In this document: piece after piece, positions 1 to 8,678 of the stretch
Layout of the letters: each line of letters starts with the position of its first letter
Position numbering within the stretch: the first letter of the stretch is position 1
Assembly (NCBI GenBank): GCA_002763895.1
Contig: NSLH01000081.1
Coordinates: forward strand, 1 to 32,500
From: [Chlorobium] sp. 445
Lineage (GTDB): Bacteria; Bacteroidota; Chlorobiia; Chlorobiales; Thermochlorobacteraceae
DNA length: 32,500 nucleotides
Reading direction: 5' to 3'
Made by a program: the position numbers and the translations under genes
The notes under the pieces: model-generated
The model's database searches: none
What the model saw: only the letters and a program-made list of their open reading frames with translations
Told to the model about the DNA's origin: nothing

Positions 1-1
1 T

Positions 2-1273
2 CCTGTCAATGAAGTGTATTTCGGTTTTGAATTGGTCAAGAAATACAACGACAAACTTTGGGTTCACGCCGATACACTTAGCGACTTTGCAAAGAGTTTT
101 ATTTTGCCTAAAGCTGAAGAGCCACCATTCACGCCGTTTGAGTTTAATCGCCGTCCATCGCAAAAAATCGTGGTTGGAAACTTAGACGTCGGTGGCGATG
201 CAGTTCCGCGCGTCGAGTTGGAGGTCAAAGCGTCGCTTTCTAATGTTGAGAAAGTTCGCGACGAAATCATCTTTTCGGCAAAGCCTTTTCTTCGAGATGG
301 CGCCAAATCGGAATTTACTTCTATCACTACCGACTGCATTGACGATGTCAAAGCGATTCAAGCCGCACTGAATGAAAAATTTGTTGCGCCGATTTTGTCT
401 GTCTCCGTTAGCCAGATGCTTACAGCAAAGGCTTTGGTTAATTCGGTCGACAAAATTCGCTTGAACATCAAGCGTGGCGATGTGCCCTTTGAGAAAGAGG
501 GCTTGCAGCATCTTGTCGGGCGCGCTGCCATTGAGTTTTCGTTTGTCAAAACTGATGAAACCGATACAGCAATCGCCGAAATTCTCACGCGCCTTGCTGA
601 AAAGTGCCGTGCGGTTGGACTCGAGCGCGCCATGTTTTCGATTCAAGCCAAGGACATCATTTATCCTTATCGGCGTTTAGCGCAAGCCTTCAAAAAAGCA
701 CAGATAACATTTCCGATTGTGCTTCGCTACGACGCACGCCATGTTCAACCGACGAACAATCCACACGCTAAAATTCCTGACTCAACCATTGACGCTTCAA
801 CGCTCTGCACCGTCGCTGTTCAACTTGGCACGCTCTTGTGCGATGGCATTGGCGATGCGGTCGCGCTTTGCTCAAATCTCTTGCGCGGCGATGAATTGAA
901 CTTGGTCTACAACATTTTGCAAGCCACACGCTACCGCATGACCAAAACCGAGTTCATCTCTTGCCCATCTTGCGGCAGAACACTCTTTGACCTCGAGGAA
1001 GTTACAGCGAAAATCAAAGCCAGAACAGCGCACTTGAAAGGCTTGAAAATTGGCATTATGGGCTGCATTGTCAATGGTCCAGGCGAAATGGCCGATGCCG
1101 ATTTCGGCTATGTTGGCACAGGCGTCGGTGAGATTAGTCTTTATGTTGGCAAGGAGGTTGTTGAGCGCCATATTCCCGAAGCCGAAGCTGTTGACCGCCT
1201 CGTTGAACTCATCAAGCGCCATGGTAAGTGGCAAGAGCCAGAGGCATCACTTGCTGAAGAGACGCAATCTTAA
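2..1273 (+). CDS. ispG: 4-hydroxy-3-methylbut-2-enyl diphosphate synthase (IspG/GcpE), long form, 3' part only
   Basis: The frame is open from base 2, so the 5' part of the gene lies outside the window. IspG reduces 2-C-methylerythritol 2,4-cyclodiphosphate to HMBPP in the MEP isoprenoid pathway, using a [4Fe-4S] cluster. The cluster ligands are visible: a CPSCGRT motif (Cys codons at 962 and 971), then GCIVNGPGE (Cys codon at 1064, with the Glu that also contacts the cluster). More than 420 residues are present, with a long segment before the cluster part. This fits the long IspG of Chlorobi, Bacteroidota and plants, which carries an extra domain between the TIM barrel and the iron-sulfur domain. 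The C-terminal tail after the conserved part is short and acidic. The frame is intact. The next gene is 114 bases downstream and unrelated. In a chlorosome phototroph this pathway would feed carotenoid and chlorophyll side-chain synthesis; that link is inference. Confidence 0.95.
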   Translation, partial: PVNEVYFGFELVKKYNDKLWVHADTLSDFAKSFILPKAEEPPFTPFEFNRRPSQKIVVGNLDVGGDAVPRVELEVKASLSNVEKVRDEIIFSAKPFLRDGAKSEFTSITTDCIDDVKAIQAALNEKFVAPILSVSVSQMLTAKALVNSVDKIRLNIKRGDVPFEKEGLQHLVGRAAIEFSFVKTDETDTAIAEILTRLAEKCRAVGLERAMFSIQAKDIIYPYRRLAQAFKKAQITFPIVLRYDARHVQPTNNPHAKIPDSTIDASTLCTVAVQLGTLLCDGIGDAVALCSNLLRGDELNLVYNILQATRYRMTKTEFISCPSCGRTLFDLEEVTAKIKARTAHLKGLKIGIMGCIVNGPGEMADADFGYVGTGVGEISLYVGKEVVERHIPEAEAVDRLVELIKRHGKWQEPEASLAEETQS

Positions 1274-1387
1274 TGTTGCCACTCTCAGGCTTGTGCCTTT
1301 CTTGATTATCGCACGAGTATGCAGTTTTGCTTTACTTCATAGTGCATCTCATTTAGTCTGTTTTTGAAGGTTTAACTACGCTCTATC

Positions 1388-2659
1388 ATGATGGATTTCA
1401 TTCAATCGTGGCTTGTATCTGCTGGTGTGCCCTATGCTGAGACGCTTACGCTTGTGCTTGGCATCACCTTTCTGCTAATTGCATGCTACGTTTCGCATGT
1501 TATCTCACGCCGCATCTTGCTTGTGTGGATTCACAGCATTGCGCAGGCAAGCAAAGCCAGTTGGGACGATGTGCTTTTGGAGCAAAAAACCTTTGACCGC
1601 TTGGCACATCTTGCGCCAGCAATCGTGCTGCAACTTTGTGCCCCGATTTTCTTTCCTAATTCGCCTGACATCGTCTCCTTTCTTTCACGCATTAATGATT
1701 TTTACGTCATCTGGGTTGTTGTTGCTGTAGTTTTCTCGATCTTGAATGCGGTGGGACAGCTCTATTTGCTTTCTCCGAAAGCTGCGAAGGAATTTCCTAT
1801 CAAGGTCATTATCCAAGTTTTTCAGATTGTCGCTGTCTTTGTTGGTGCAATTTTTGGTTTGGCTATTCTTCTCAATGAATCGCCGCTGGTCTTGCTTTCA
1901 GGGTTAGGCGCCATTACCGCCGTGCTGCTAATCATCTTTCGTGATGCGCTTTTGGGTTTTACTGCTGGTATTCAAATTGCAACCAACCGTTTGGTTGCAG
2001 TCGGGGACTGGATTGCCATGCCGAAATATGATGCTGACGGCACAGTTACAGAAATCGCCCTCACCACTGTGCGTGTCCAGAATTGGGATAATACATTTAC
2101 GATTATTCCCACTTATGCTCTTATTAGCGACTCATTTAAGAACTGGCGTTCGGTCTTTGAGATGGGCGCTCGACGCATCAAACGCTCCATTAACATTGAC
2201 ATCCATTCCGTGAAATTTCTTGATGAATCAGCCATAGAGCGCTTTTCGAAAATTAAATACATTGCCGATTACATCGAGCAGCGACGCGCAGAGGCAATTT
2301 ACGAAGGTGGAACAGGCTTAGTCGATGAGCGGCGCATCACGAATCTGGGGGCGTTTCGCGCGTATGTCTTTAACTACATCAAAAATCATCCCAAGATTCA
2401 CAAAGCCATGACCTTCAACGTGCGGCACCTGCAACCGACGGAGAATGGCATTCCCATTGAAATTTGGGCTTTTACCACAGAAACGCCTTTTGTGAATTAT
2501 GAGAATGTACAAGCCGAAATTTTTAACCATATCATCGCTATTGTCCCTGAATTTGAACTCCGAATCTTCCAGCGTCCGACAGGCTACGATATGCGCCAGA
2601 TGTATGTGCCAAACGGTGAGAGTGTCGCGGCATTACCACCTACTTCGAACACCAACTAG
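1388..2659 (+). CDS. MscS-family mechanosensitive channel, YbdG-like
   Basis: This 423-residue membrane protein resembles the YbdG/miniconductance branch of the MscS family, which opens under membrane tension to protect against osmotic downshock. Hydrophobic segments lie at about residues 18-40, 103-125 and 137-163. The pore-like helix at about 166-188 runs PLVLLSGLGAITAVLLI and leads into FRDALLGFTAGI. The soluble beta domain follows, with GDWIAMPKYDADGTV, VTEIALTTVRVQNWDN and a FKNWRS motif typical of YbdG. The length is close to E. coli YbdG (about 415 residues). ATG at 1388 is followed by a second ATG at 1391 and either could be used; no Shine-Dalgarno sequence precedes them. It appears to be transcribed alone between ispG and the sugar dehydrogenase. 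Family assignment is firm; the gating stimulus is inferred. Confidence 0.9.
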   Translation: MMDFIQSWLVSAGVPYAETLTLVLGITFLLIACYVSHVISRRILLVWIHSIAQASKASWDDVLLEQKTFDRLAHLAPAIVLQLCAPIFFPNSPDIVSFLSRINDFYVIWVVVAVVFSILNAVGQLYLLSPKAAKEFPIKVIIQVFQIVAVFVGAIFGLAILLNESPLVLLSGLGAITAVLLIIFRDALLGFTAGIQIATNRLVAVGDWIAMPKYDADGTVTEIALTTVRVQNWDNTFTIIPTYALISDSFKNWRSVFEMGARRIKRSINIDIHSVKFLDESAIERFSKIKYIADYIEQRRAEAIYEGGTGLVDERRITNLGAFRAYVFNYIKNHPKIHKAMTFNVRHLQPTENGIPIEIWAFTTETPFVNYENVQAEIFNHIIAIVPEFELRIFQRPTGYDMRQMYVPNGESVAALPPTSNTN

Positions 2660-2791
2660 AAGAGATGACATTGAGTGCTTGCGCAAGATAACTTTGATCA
2701 CGACTGAGCACACGTGATTGCTAAGCCACACGCTTTCAAGCCACGTTCGTCAGACTTGCAGTGCACTTTTCTCAATTCAGTTGGAAACGGC

Positions 2792-2799
2792 TATTTTTG
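2792..2799 (+). promoter_or_regulatory. TAnnTTTG element upstream of the sugar dehydrogenase
   Basis: TATTTTTG lies 23 bases before the start codon at 2823. It matches the TAnnTTTG -7 element known from Bacteroidota promoters. I see no clear TTTG partner about 19 bases upstream, so this is a weak call that gains some support from similar elements before other + strand genes in the window. Confidence 0.3.
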
Positions 2800-2822
2800 C
2801 GCCGCATTAACCAAAATTCATT

Positions 2823-4154
2823 ATGTCGCTTAAAGAAAAATTAGAAAGCAAATCCGCCGTTATTGGTGTCGTCGGCTTAGGCTATGTTGGCTTGCCACTT
2901 GCTGTCGAGTTTGCTCGCAAAGGCTTTAAAACCATCGGAATTGATTTAGATAAACGCAAAGTCGAGTCTATTGCTGCAGCAAAAAACTACATTCAGGATA
3001 TTAAGGAAGAAGACTTTCAAGACGCAATCAAACAGGGCTTCAAGGCTACAGACAATTACGACTGCATCGGTTCGTGCGATGTAATCTATATCTGTGTGCC
3101 CACACCTTTTACGCCGAATAAAGAGCCAGATATTTCGTTTATTACTTCCGCCTCGGAGTCAATTGCTAAACATCTGCGAAAAGAGCAGCTTATCATTCTC
3201 AAATCCACAACCTTTCCCAATACCACGGAAGGCTATGTGCAACCGATTTTAGAGCGCACGGGCTTGAAAGTTGGCGTTGATTTTTATTTGGCTTTCTCGC
3301 CTGAACGTATTGACCCCGGCAATACCAAATGGCACACTGGCAATACGCCAATTGTTGTCGGCGGCGTTACAGCACGGTGTACAGAACTTGCGAGGCTGGC
3401 AAATCAGCAAATCATTGCACACGTGCACACCGTCTCCTCACCGAAGGTTGCGGAAATGGAAAAACTCTTAGAAAACATCTTCCGCAGCGTCAACATCGCA
3501 CTCGTCAATGAAATGGCAATGCTTTGCGACCGCATGGGTGGCATTAACATCTGGGAAGTTGTAGAAGCAGCTGCCACTAAACCGTTTGGATTTATGCCGT
3601 TCTATCCCGGTCCCGGCATTGGTGGTCATTGCATCCTGATTGATCCCTACTACCTTGCTTGGCTTGCGCGTGAGTATGACTTTCAGACCAAATTCATCAC
3701 ACTGGCAGCTGAGACCAACGAGCATATGCCGTTTTATGTGCGCGATATGATCATGAAGGAAATTGCGCGTCTGCCGGTTACTGTGGAGAGTGCAAACTAC
3801 CTTTTTTTAGGTGTTGCTTTCAAAAAAAATGTCGATGACATTCGCCATTCTCCTGCCATCAAGATCATTGAGCTCTTGCAACGTGAAGGCGCAAAGCATA
3901 TTCACTACTGTGACCCATATGTGCCGCATTTTCGCGAACATGGAATTGCTAATACGGTTATCGAAATGCACGCTTCGCCTTTCACCAAAGCTACATTAAA
4001 TGCCGCCGATATCGTCATTATCACGACCGATCATTCAGCGTTCGACTATGAGATGATTGTACGCGAATGCAAGCATATCATTGACACACGCAACGCCTTG
4101 AAGTCTGTCAAGCATCACCATGCGCATGTTGTGCTACTTGGCGATGGTAAGTGA
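2823..4154 (+). CDS. nucleotide-sugar dehydrogenase (UDP-GlcNAc 6-dehydrogenase, WbpA type)
   Basis: The 443-residue protein belongs to the UDP-glucose/UDP-N-acetylhexosamine dehydrogenase family, which oxidises C6 of a UDP-sugar in two NAD+-dependent steps to give a uronic acid for surface polysaccharide. The Rossmann motif GLGYVG is at residues 18-23. FSPERIDPGN is at about 160, and the catalytic Cys270 sits in GGHCILIDPYYL. The C-terminal NAD/sugar domain carries FKKNVDDIRHSP. PFGFMPFYPGPGIGGHC is the form seen in WbpA-like enzymes acting on N-acetylated sugars rather than in UDP-glucose dehydrogenases, so UDP-GlcNAc is the better substrate guess. A run of eight A (FKKN) and a run of seven T are in frame here, unlike the broken homopolymers elsewhere. 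No other glycan genes are adjacent. The next gene on the minus strand ends 4 bases away. Confidence 0.9.
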   Translation: MSLKEKLESKSAVIGVVGLGYVGLPLAVEFARKGFKTIGIDLDKRKVESIAAAKNYIQDIKEEDFQDAIKQGFKATDNYDCIGSCDVIYICVPTPFTPNKEPDISFITSASESIAKHLRKEQLIILKSTTFPNTTEGYVQPILERTGLKVGVDFYLAFSPERIDPGNTKWHTGNTPIVVGGVTARCTELARLANQQIIAHVHTVSSPKVAEMEKLLENIFRSVNIALVNEMAMLCDRMGGINIWEVVEAAATKPFGFMPFYPGPGIGGHCILIDPYYLAWLAREYDFQTKFITLAAETNEHMPFYVRDMIMKEIARLPVTVESANYLFLGVAFKKNVDDIRHSPAIKIIELLQREGAKHIHYCDPYVPHFREHGIANTVIEMHASPFTKATLNAADIVIITTDHSAFDYEMIVRECKHIIDTRNALKSVKHHHAHVVLLGDGK

Positions 4155-4158
4155 TGCT

Positions 4159-4452
4159 CTAAAACTCCGGCTCCAAACCGCGCAGCACTGCGCACATTCG
4201 GCAGATTTTCTGACCCTCGTCCTCCATAAACCACCCCTTGCGTGCGTTATACCATAGATCACAATCTTCGGCTTCACATCTTTTGAAGCCCACCTCAAGT
4301 GCAAACAGGACGATATTTTCTTCTGTGATTTGTACCGGCAAGCGGTTGCCCAGTTCAATTTCTTCAAGTAATGCGGCTTTGAGAACGCCAAAAGATGCCA
4401 CGGGCTTGAAAATTTGCAGGCGCTCAAGCGCAGTATATTTGTTTGGTATCAT
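4159..4452 (-). CDS. small four-cysteine protein of unknown function
   Basis: This 97-residue protein is not one I recognise. The N-terminal half is leucine-rich and probably helical. The C-terminal third holds four cysteines in a C-x4-C then C-x2-C layout (RCEAEDC, then KICRMC), with WYNARKGWF between the pairs, so a zinc-ribbon-like metal site is plausible. The start ATG at 4450-4452 is the first in the frame, and the gene ends tail-to-tail 4 bases from the sugar dehydrogenase. The 5' side faces the phosphatidyltransferase across 64 bases, a divergent arrangement. Against a shadow ORF is that it lies in a gap between real genes and shows ordered Cys spacing. Function is unknown. Confidence 0.65.
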   Translation of the reverse strand: MIPNKYTALERLQIFKPVASFGVLKAALLEEIELGNRLPVQITEENIVLFALEVGFKRCEAEDCDLWYNARKGWFMEDEGQKICRMCAVLRGLEPEF

Positions 4453-4519
4453 CGGAGTGTTAGTTTTGCACGTTGAGCAACTTTTTGCACAAAAGCTAGC
4501 TCAACGCAATACATTAATG

Positions 4520-5094
4520 ATGTCTGAACATATGAATCAAGAGCAAGAACGCATTTTTACGCTATCGAATTTCCTAAGCATTCTGCGCGTGCTGCTTATC
4601 CCGCCCTTCATTTACTTTTTTCACACGGTGAAAAACTCACCGCTTTTATTCTCGTGCTGATTGCAATTTCCACAGATTGGTTCGATGGACGCGTTGCGCG
4701 CTGGACTCATACCGTTTCTGAAATGGGCAAAATTTTGGATCCGCTTGCCGATAAACTTTCTGCTGCGTTGTTAGGCATTTATTTTGCTTACCTTGGCGAA
4801 CTGCCCGTCTGGTTTGTTGTCTTTCTCTTCTTGCGCGATGCTATCATCTTCGCTGGTGGTATCTATGCCAAATATCGTAAGCACATTCTCACTACGGCTC
4901 TGCCTGCAGGCAAATGGGCGGTCGGGTTTCTTGCGCTGCTCTACGCCATGATTGTCTTCCCTTACCCCGTTGATTTTTCTCTGGCGAAAACCGTGTGCCT
5001 CTGGGCTGCAACAGCACTGCTTTTCGGCTCTTTTGTACAATACGCCCTCCGCTTCCGCGATATTCTGCTCGGTAAAGAGGTCGTCAACCTTTGA
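4520..5094 (+). CDS. CDP-alcohol phosphatidyltransferase, PgsA-like (frameshifted)
   Basis: The reconstructed protein is about 191 residues, the usual size of CDP-diacylglycerol-glycerol-3-phosphate 3-phosphatidyltransferases, which make phosphatidylglycerol phosphate in the inner membrane. The family signature DG-x2-AR-x8-G-x3-D-x3-D is complete in DWFDGRVAR followed by GKILDPLADKL; several hydrophobic helices follow. The N-terminal part (TLSNFLSILRVLLIPPFIYFF) is in one frame and stops at 4660, while the signature lies in another. One added base in the T run at 4616-4621 (or removal of two) joins them as IYFF-S-H-GEKLTAFILVLIAIS, the expected sequence. I read this as an assembly indel. The start could be 4517, 4520 or 4532, all in frame. 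PgsA is the best guess, though another CDP-alcohol transferase is possible. Confidence 0.8.
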
Positions 5095-5106
5095 AGACTG
5101 GCTGAC

Positions 5107-5914
5107 TTAAATCGTCGTAGAATTTCTTTCTACAATTGCGCGAATGCCATAGAGCACAGCATCTTTTTCTACACGGTCGATTGTGGCAACAGTGCGTGCA
5201 AACACCGCTGCATCCCCACCCGTTGCTACCACCAAAATTTTTCGATTCTCGATACTTTCTTTTCAGTTCAACTTTGAGTTTTGCAATCAAGCCTTCAGTT
5301 TCTGCTACTTTACCCCAAAATAGCCCCGCCTCCAAGCACTCTACTGTGCTACTTCCAATCAACTTCGACGTTTTACGCAGTTGAAACTCTGGCAATTGTG
5401 CGGCACGTTGCCATAGCGATGCTGCAGCTGTATGTGCGCCGGCAAGAATTAACCCGCCAAGATAGTGAGCACCGGAAGTCAGAATGTCGTAGGTAATCGC
5501 TGTGCCGAAATCAATCACGATTACGGCCTGGCTCGGAAAGTGCTCTGCTGCAAACGCTGCAACCGCAATTCTATCTGCGCCCAATGTCTGCGGTGTCCGA
5601 TAGCGTATTTCAAACGGTAACTTCAATGAAGCAGATATGATGTAGGACTCTGCGCGCACATTTTTTTCGAGCCATGGCAAAAACGTTTGTGTGGCTTTCG
5701 GCACAACTGATGCCACTCCAATATGCTGAATCTGCTCACGGCACTTGCTTATTTCCTCACCCCAGGCTTTGGCTAAACACTTGGCGTTGCGCTGGTTGAG
5801 CAGTTGCGCTGTTTTTACGGTGCTGCGCCAGAGCATTCTCTTGCCTCTGAGTACAGCAAGTGTGGTATGTGTATTGCCAACATTGAGTGCAAGAATCGGC
5901 TTAGTAGCGGACAT
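5107..5914 (-). CDS. coaX: type III pantothenate kinase (CoaX), frameshifted
   Basis: CoaX phosphorylates pantothenate, the first step of coenzyme A synthesis. Visible motifs are the N-terminal phosphate loop region (LNVGNTHTTLAV), GADRIAVAA and DFGTAITYDIL. The upstream frame runs off into a cysteine-rich nonsense tail ending at 5084. Removing one base from the five-base run at 5238-5242 (A on the coding strand) restores VVATGGDAAVFA...VLYGIRAIVER and a stop at 5107-5109, giving about 268 residues, normal for the family. ATG at 5912-5914 is the likely start; a GTG immediately upstream is possible. The start overlaps the end of birA, and the two are probably one transcript. Unusually, Asn replaces the Asp expected before the GNT motif, a residue linked to catalysis in studied CoaX enzymes. 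Confidence 0.85.
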
Positions 5915-6648
5915 CACTTATCTCAGTTTGGGCATAACGCACGCGCTCTCCTTCTGACTCGATCCACAGAAATCCTACTTCATCGACATCAACAGCTTTA
6001 CCTGTACGCACTCTGCCTTCGTGCCGAAAGACAACGACTTTGCCAATCATCGTGCAGCGCGCTTTCCACGCATGCAGCATCTCGGCAGTCTTACCTTGTT
6101 GAAAAACATGATACTGTTCATCTAAGCGTCTTAGCAATGCCGTCAGCGTCTCTGTGCGGTCAAAGTCTTGCGCTGTGAGCAATTTGAGTGATGTGGCCGG
6201 CAACGCTTCGTCGAACACAGTTTGATTGACATTCAAGCCGATGCCAAGCACCACGGTGTGCGTCTGTGTTGAATTGCTGCGTGCTTCTACCAAGACTCCA
6301 GCAATTTTTCTTGTTCAAGACCACAACATCATTCGGATACTTGATTTCAGTTGGCAACTGCGTCAAGTGCTCGACAGTCTCAGCAACCGCTTCTGCTGCA
6401 AGCAGTGAAAGCAGTCCCAAATTCGCCCCATGCGTTCTGGGGCGCAATACAACGGACATCAGTATGTTTTTGCCTTTTTCGGCTTGCCACCTTTTACCCG
6501 CTCGACCTTTTCCTTGTGTCTGGAAGTCCGCAATTAGCACACTGCCTTCGGACAAGTCACCAAGACGAAACGCCTCGGTATTTGTGGAGTCAATTTCATC
6601 GTAGACGAGAATGTGCTTGCCGATGCAGTAGTGCGTGGCACAGGCCAT
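5901..6648 (-). CDS. birA: biotin-[acetyl-CoA carboxylase] ligase (BirA), frameshifted
   Basis: This enzyme activates biotin as biotinyl-AMP and transfers it to the biotin carboxyl carrier protein. The N-terminal part has YDEIDSTN, the nucleotide-binding QGKGRAGKRW, and KYPNDVVV with the catalytic-region Lys. The frame then fails at LNKKNCWS. Deleting one base of the five-base run at 6305-6309 gives NKKIAGVLVEAR, the canonical continuation, followed by GIGLNVN and the C-terminal SH3-like domain ending at 5901. The repaired length is about 248 residues. There is no N-terminal helix-turn-helix, so it is a ligase only, not a repressor-ligase. I chose ATG at 6646-6648; a TTG at 6670-6672 would add eight residues. 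It sits between the PH-like membrane protein and coaX in a minus-strand run; birA/coaX adjacency is common in bacteria. Confidence 0.87.
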
Positions 6649-6675
6649 TTTTATACGCTGTGAATCTAACAAGGC

Positions 6676-7190
6676 TCAGGTTGGGCGTTCAATTTTACGA
6701 TTTGTTTTTTCTGCGATGCGCTGCAAGACTTTCTCAAAATCTGGTAAGTTTTCCTTGATGCTAATCGAATCGACACGTATGGAGTCTATCAAACCAATAA
6801 TATGATAACTTTTAGGTGGATTATAAGTGAGCGGTTCGCGGTAGATGCGTTGAATCTCACTGTATTTGAGCGATTTACGCTTACCGTTACGTGTCTCATA
6901 AATCACTTCCTCATCACTTAGCATGATTTTATCGCCCTCATGTCCATGTTCTGCATAAAAACTTGGTGTTATACATCATCGGGAATCCAAACGAGATCGT
7001 TGTTGCCGCAATGATGAGCACCGTTTTCACAAGGCAGCCGATATCAATTCCATATCTGAAATTGCCATAGCGAAAAAAAGAGCGCCCAAGTTGCTGCTAA
7101 AAACACCATGGAGAGTATCCAAGTAATTGTCGCGTAGTTTTCAAGCCAGATAGAAGGTTGGGTTTGTGGATAAGCAAATACTTCATTCAT
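6676..7190 (-). CDS. two-helix membrane protein with PH-like C-terminal domain (two frameshifts)
   Basis: Only the last 82 residues form an obvious ORF. Reading upstream, ATG at 7188-7190 opens a frame with hydrophobic segments ITWILSMVFLAATWALFF and, after the first repair, VKTVLIIAATTISFGFP. Removing one base from the seven-base run at 7073-7079 and one from the five-base run at 6957-6961 gives one continuous 170-residue protein. Its C-terminal part (MLSDEEVIYETRNGKRKSL, then YSEIQRIYRE, a strand region and a final helix) resembles the bacterial PH/YcxB-like fold of small membrane proteins. No function can be named. It starts 22 bases after the GWxTD gene ends and ends 28 bases before birA, so co-transcription is likely. 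The reconstruction is my own reading and rests on restored hydrophobic helices and length, not on a close family match. Confidence 0.65.
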
Positions 7191-7211
7191 TTTGCGTTAG
7201 AGCTTTAATGT

Positions 7212-8550
7212 TTAGGGTAGGGTTTCTTCAGCAATACGTTCATAGTTGCCGTTGTTGTTTCTGTCGGCAAAAATAAATCTCTTTTTGATTTCGTTGTATG
7301 TCCAGATTTCTTGTGTCGGTCGGTTAATTGGAAATTCGCGCGTGATGGAAGACGGCTCACCGTAGAGAATGTATGTTTTGCCGCGGTCAGTGCGCCAACC
7401 AAAGTCGCGTGCTGTGTAGAAGTTGAAGAACGCATAATCCACGCGCCGATAGTATTCTGCCATGAGTTCGTTGTACTCCGTCTCGGGCGTCGGATCTCGC
7501 TTTTTCCAGTATTCCAGAAACTTACGACGCTGTTCTTCGACTGAACCGCTCTGCATTTCGTTTAACGCTTCCGGTTGTAAAATGTACTCCATCAAGCGAA
7601 TTGCCAGTGTAATATCGTAGAGCGCAAATGGAATATCAATCCACGCATTTTCAAAATCTTTGCTCGTCTCATAGTTTTCTTTACCGGCTTGTACCCTCAG
7701 TTTCAAAAGAAAGCGCATATTGGCTAACCGTTCTGCTTGAAAATCAATGATTGCCAAGTAGCGTACCGATTGGCTAAGTCTTTGAGCTGAAAGTGTATAT
7801 ATTTGTTGCTCACTCTCATTGACCTCAAGACTTTTTTATGGCAATCAGGTTCTCTTTCGGTATAGTTTTCTTTTCTATGAGCTTTTCTTTCTGTGTGGTC
7901 TTTTCGTAGAGTTCCCATGTTAGCACATCAATCGGTTGCGGCGAGATAATTTCCACCAAACCCACATAGTCGCGCCCGAAGATACCGTTGCCTGATGCCC
8001 CTAACAGTTTGAAGTGCAAATCCTCATTCAAAGTATTGGGGCGATAGACCATCATCACATCGGACATCATAATCGGCTTCCTTGGTTTTGGTGCAATGCG
8101 CCTTCGATCGAGCCGAATCTGCTTCTGGATTTCGTCGTTGTAAATTTCTGAAAGCAATTCATATTCGCCCACTTTGAGAGGTATGTCGAAGGCTGCTTCT
8201 ACAAACCGCGAGCGATCTTTTGTTGCTGCAAAACTATCGACAACAATCACGCGGCGTTGCACTTTACGCCCTACAGAGACTTGTCGACTTAGAACCTCAA
8301 TCGTAAAATTGAGTTCTGCGCCAAACTTGCCATCTTGACGCTTGACAAAAAAGGCGTTGTCGTATGAGATCTTCATATGGGCAATGAGCCGCATTGAGTC
8401 AGGTGATGGTGTCAGTAACACTGCGGTCTCAAGGTAAAACTGCGGTCGACCGTACCGCTGCACGATTTCGATATAACGCTCTTGCGCGATTGACTCGACA
8501 AAATACAGCGGCAGAGCCAGCAACGATAATGAGCAGAAAAGAATTTTCAT
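7212..8550 (-). CDS. GWxTD-domain exported protein (frameshifted)
   Basis: The GWxTD domain is named for a motif found here as GWRTDRGKTYILYGEP near the C-terminus. The family is typical of Bacteroidota/Chlorobiota and relatives, and its function is not established. The N-terminus MKILFCSLSLLALPLYFVESIAQ is a signal peptide, so the protein is exported. The first frame (start 8550) ends at IAIKKS. Removing one base from the six-base run at 7832-7837 gives IAIKSLEVNESEQQIYTL and continues without a stop into the GWxTD part, for about 445 residues, a usual length for these proteins. The last residues include FADRNNNGNY. It heads the minus-strand run with the PH-like protein, birA and coaX, and is divergent from ruvB across 128 bases. 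A beta-sandwich-like middle region is likely but not proven. Confidence 0.85.
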
Positions 8551-8630
8551 TTTTTTATTGCAATTTGTCTTTCAATTTCAGCAAAGTTCAAACGAGTTCA
8601 AAGAGATAATTACGGCTACAACTTTCAAGG

Positions 8631-8638
8631 TACATTTG
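8631..8638 (+). promoter_or_regulatory. TAnnTTTG element upstream of ruvB
   Basis: TACATTTG lies 40 bases before the ruvB start, in the divergent gap with the GWxTD gene. It matches the Bacteroidota -7 consensus; no convincing -33 TTTG is seen at the usual distance. The identical octamer precedes the Rieske gene. Confidence 0.3.
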
Positions 8639-8678
8639 AGCCTAAGAAAACGCTGATGCACTTTACACAGGCAAACTT

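Noticed and set aside
64-1234. Long minus-strand and alternative-frame ORFs across ispG
   Set aside because: They lie fully inside the well-conserved ispG frame and show no family motifs; they are shadow frames.
5084-5230. Cysteine-rich C-terminal tail on the coaX reading frame
   Set aside because: It appears only after the homopolymer break; the correct family sequence is in the neighbouring frame.
5901-6293. A separate small gene covering the C-terminal part of birA
   Set aside because: It is the continuation of birA after the frame break; it contains GLNVN and the C-terminal ligase domain, not an independent protein.
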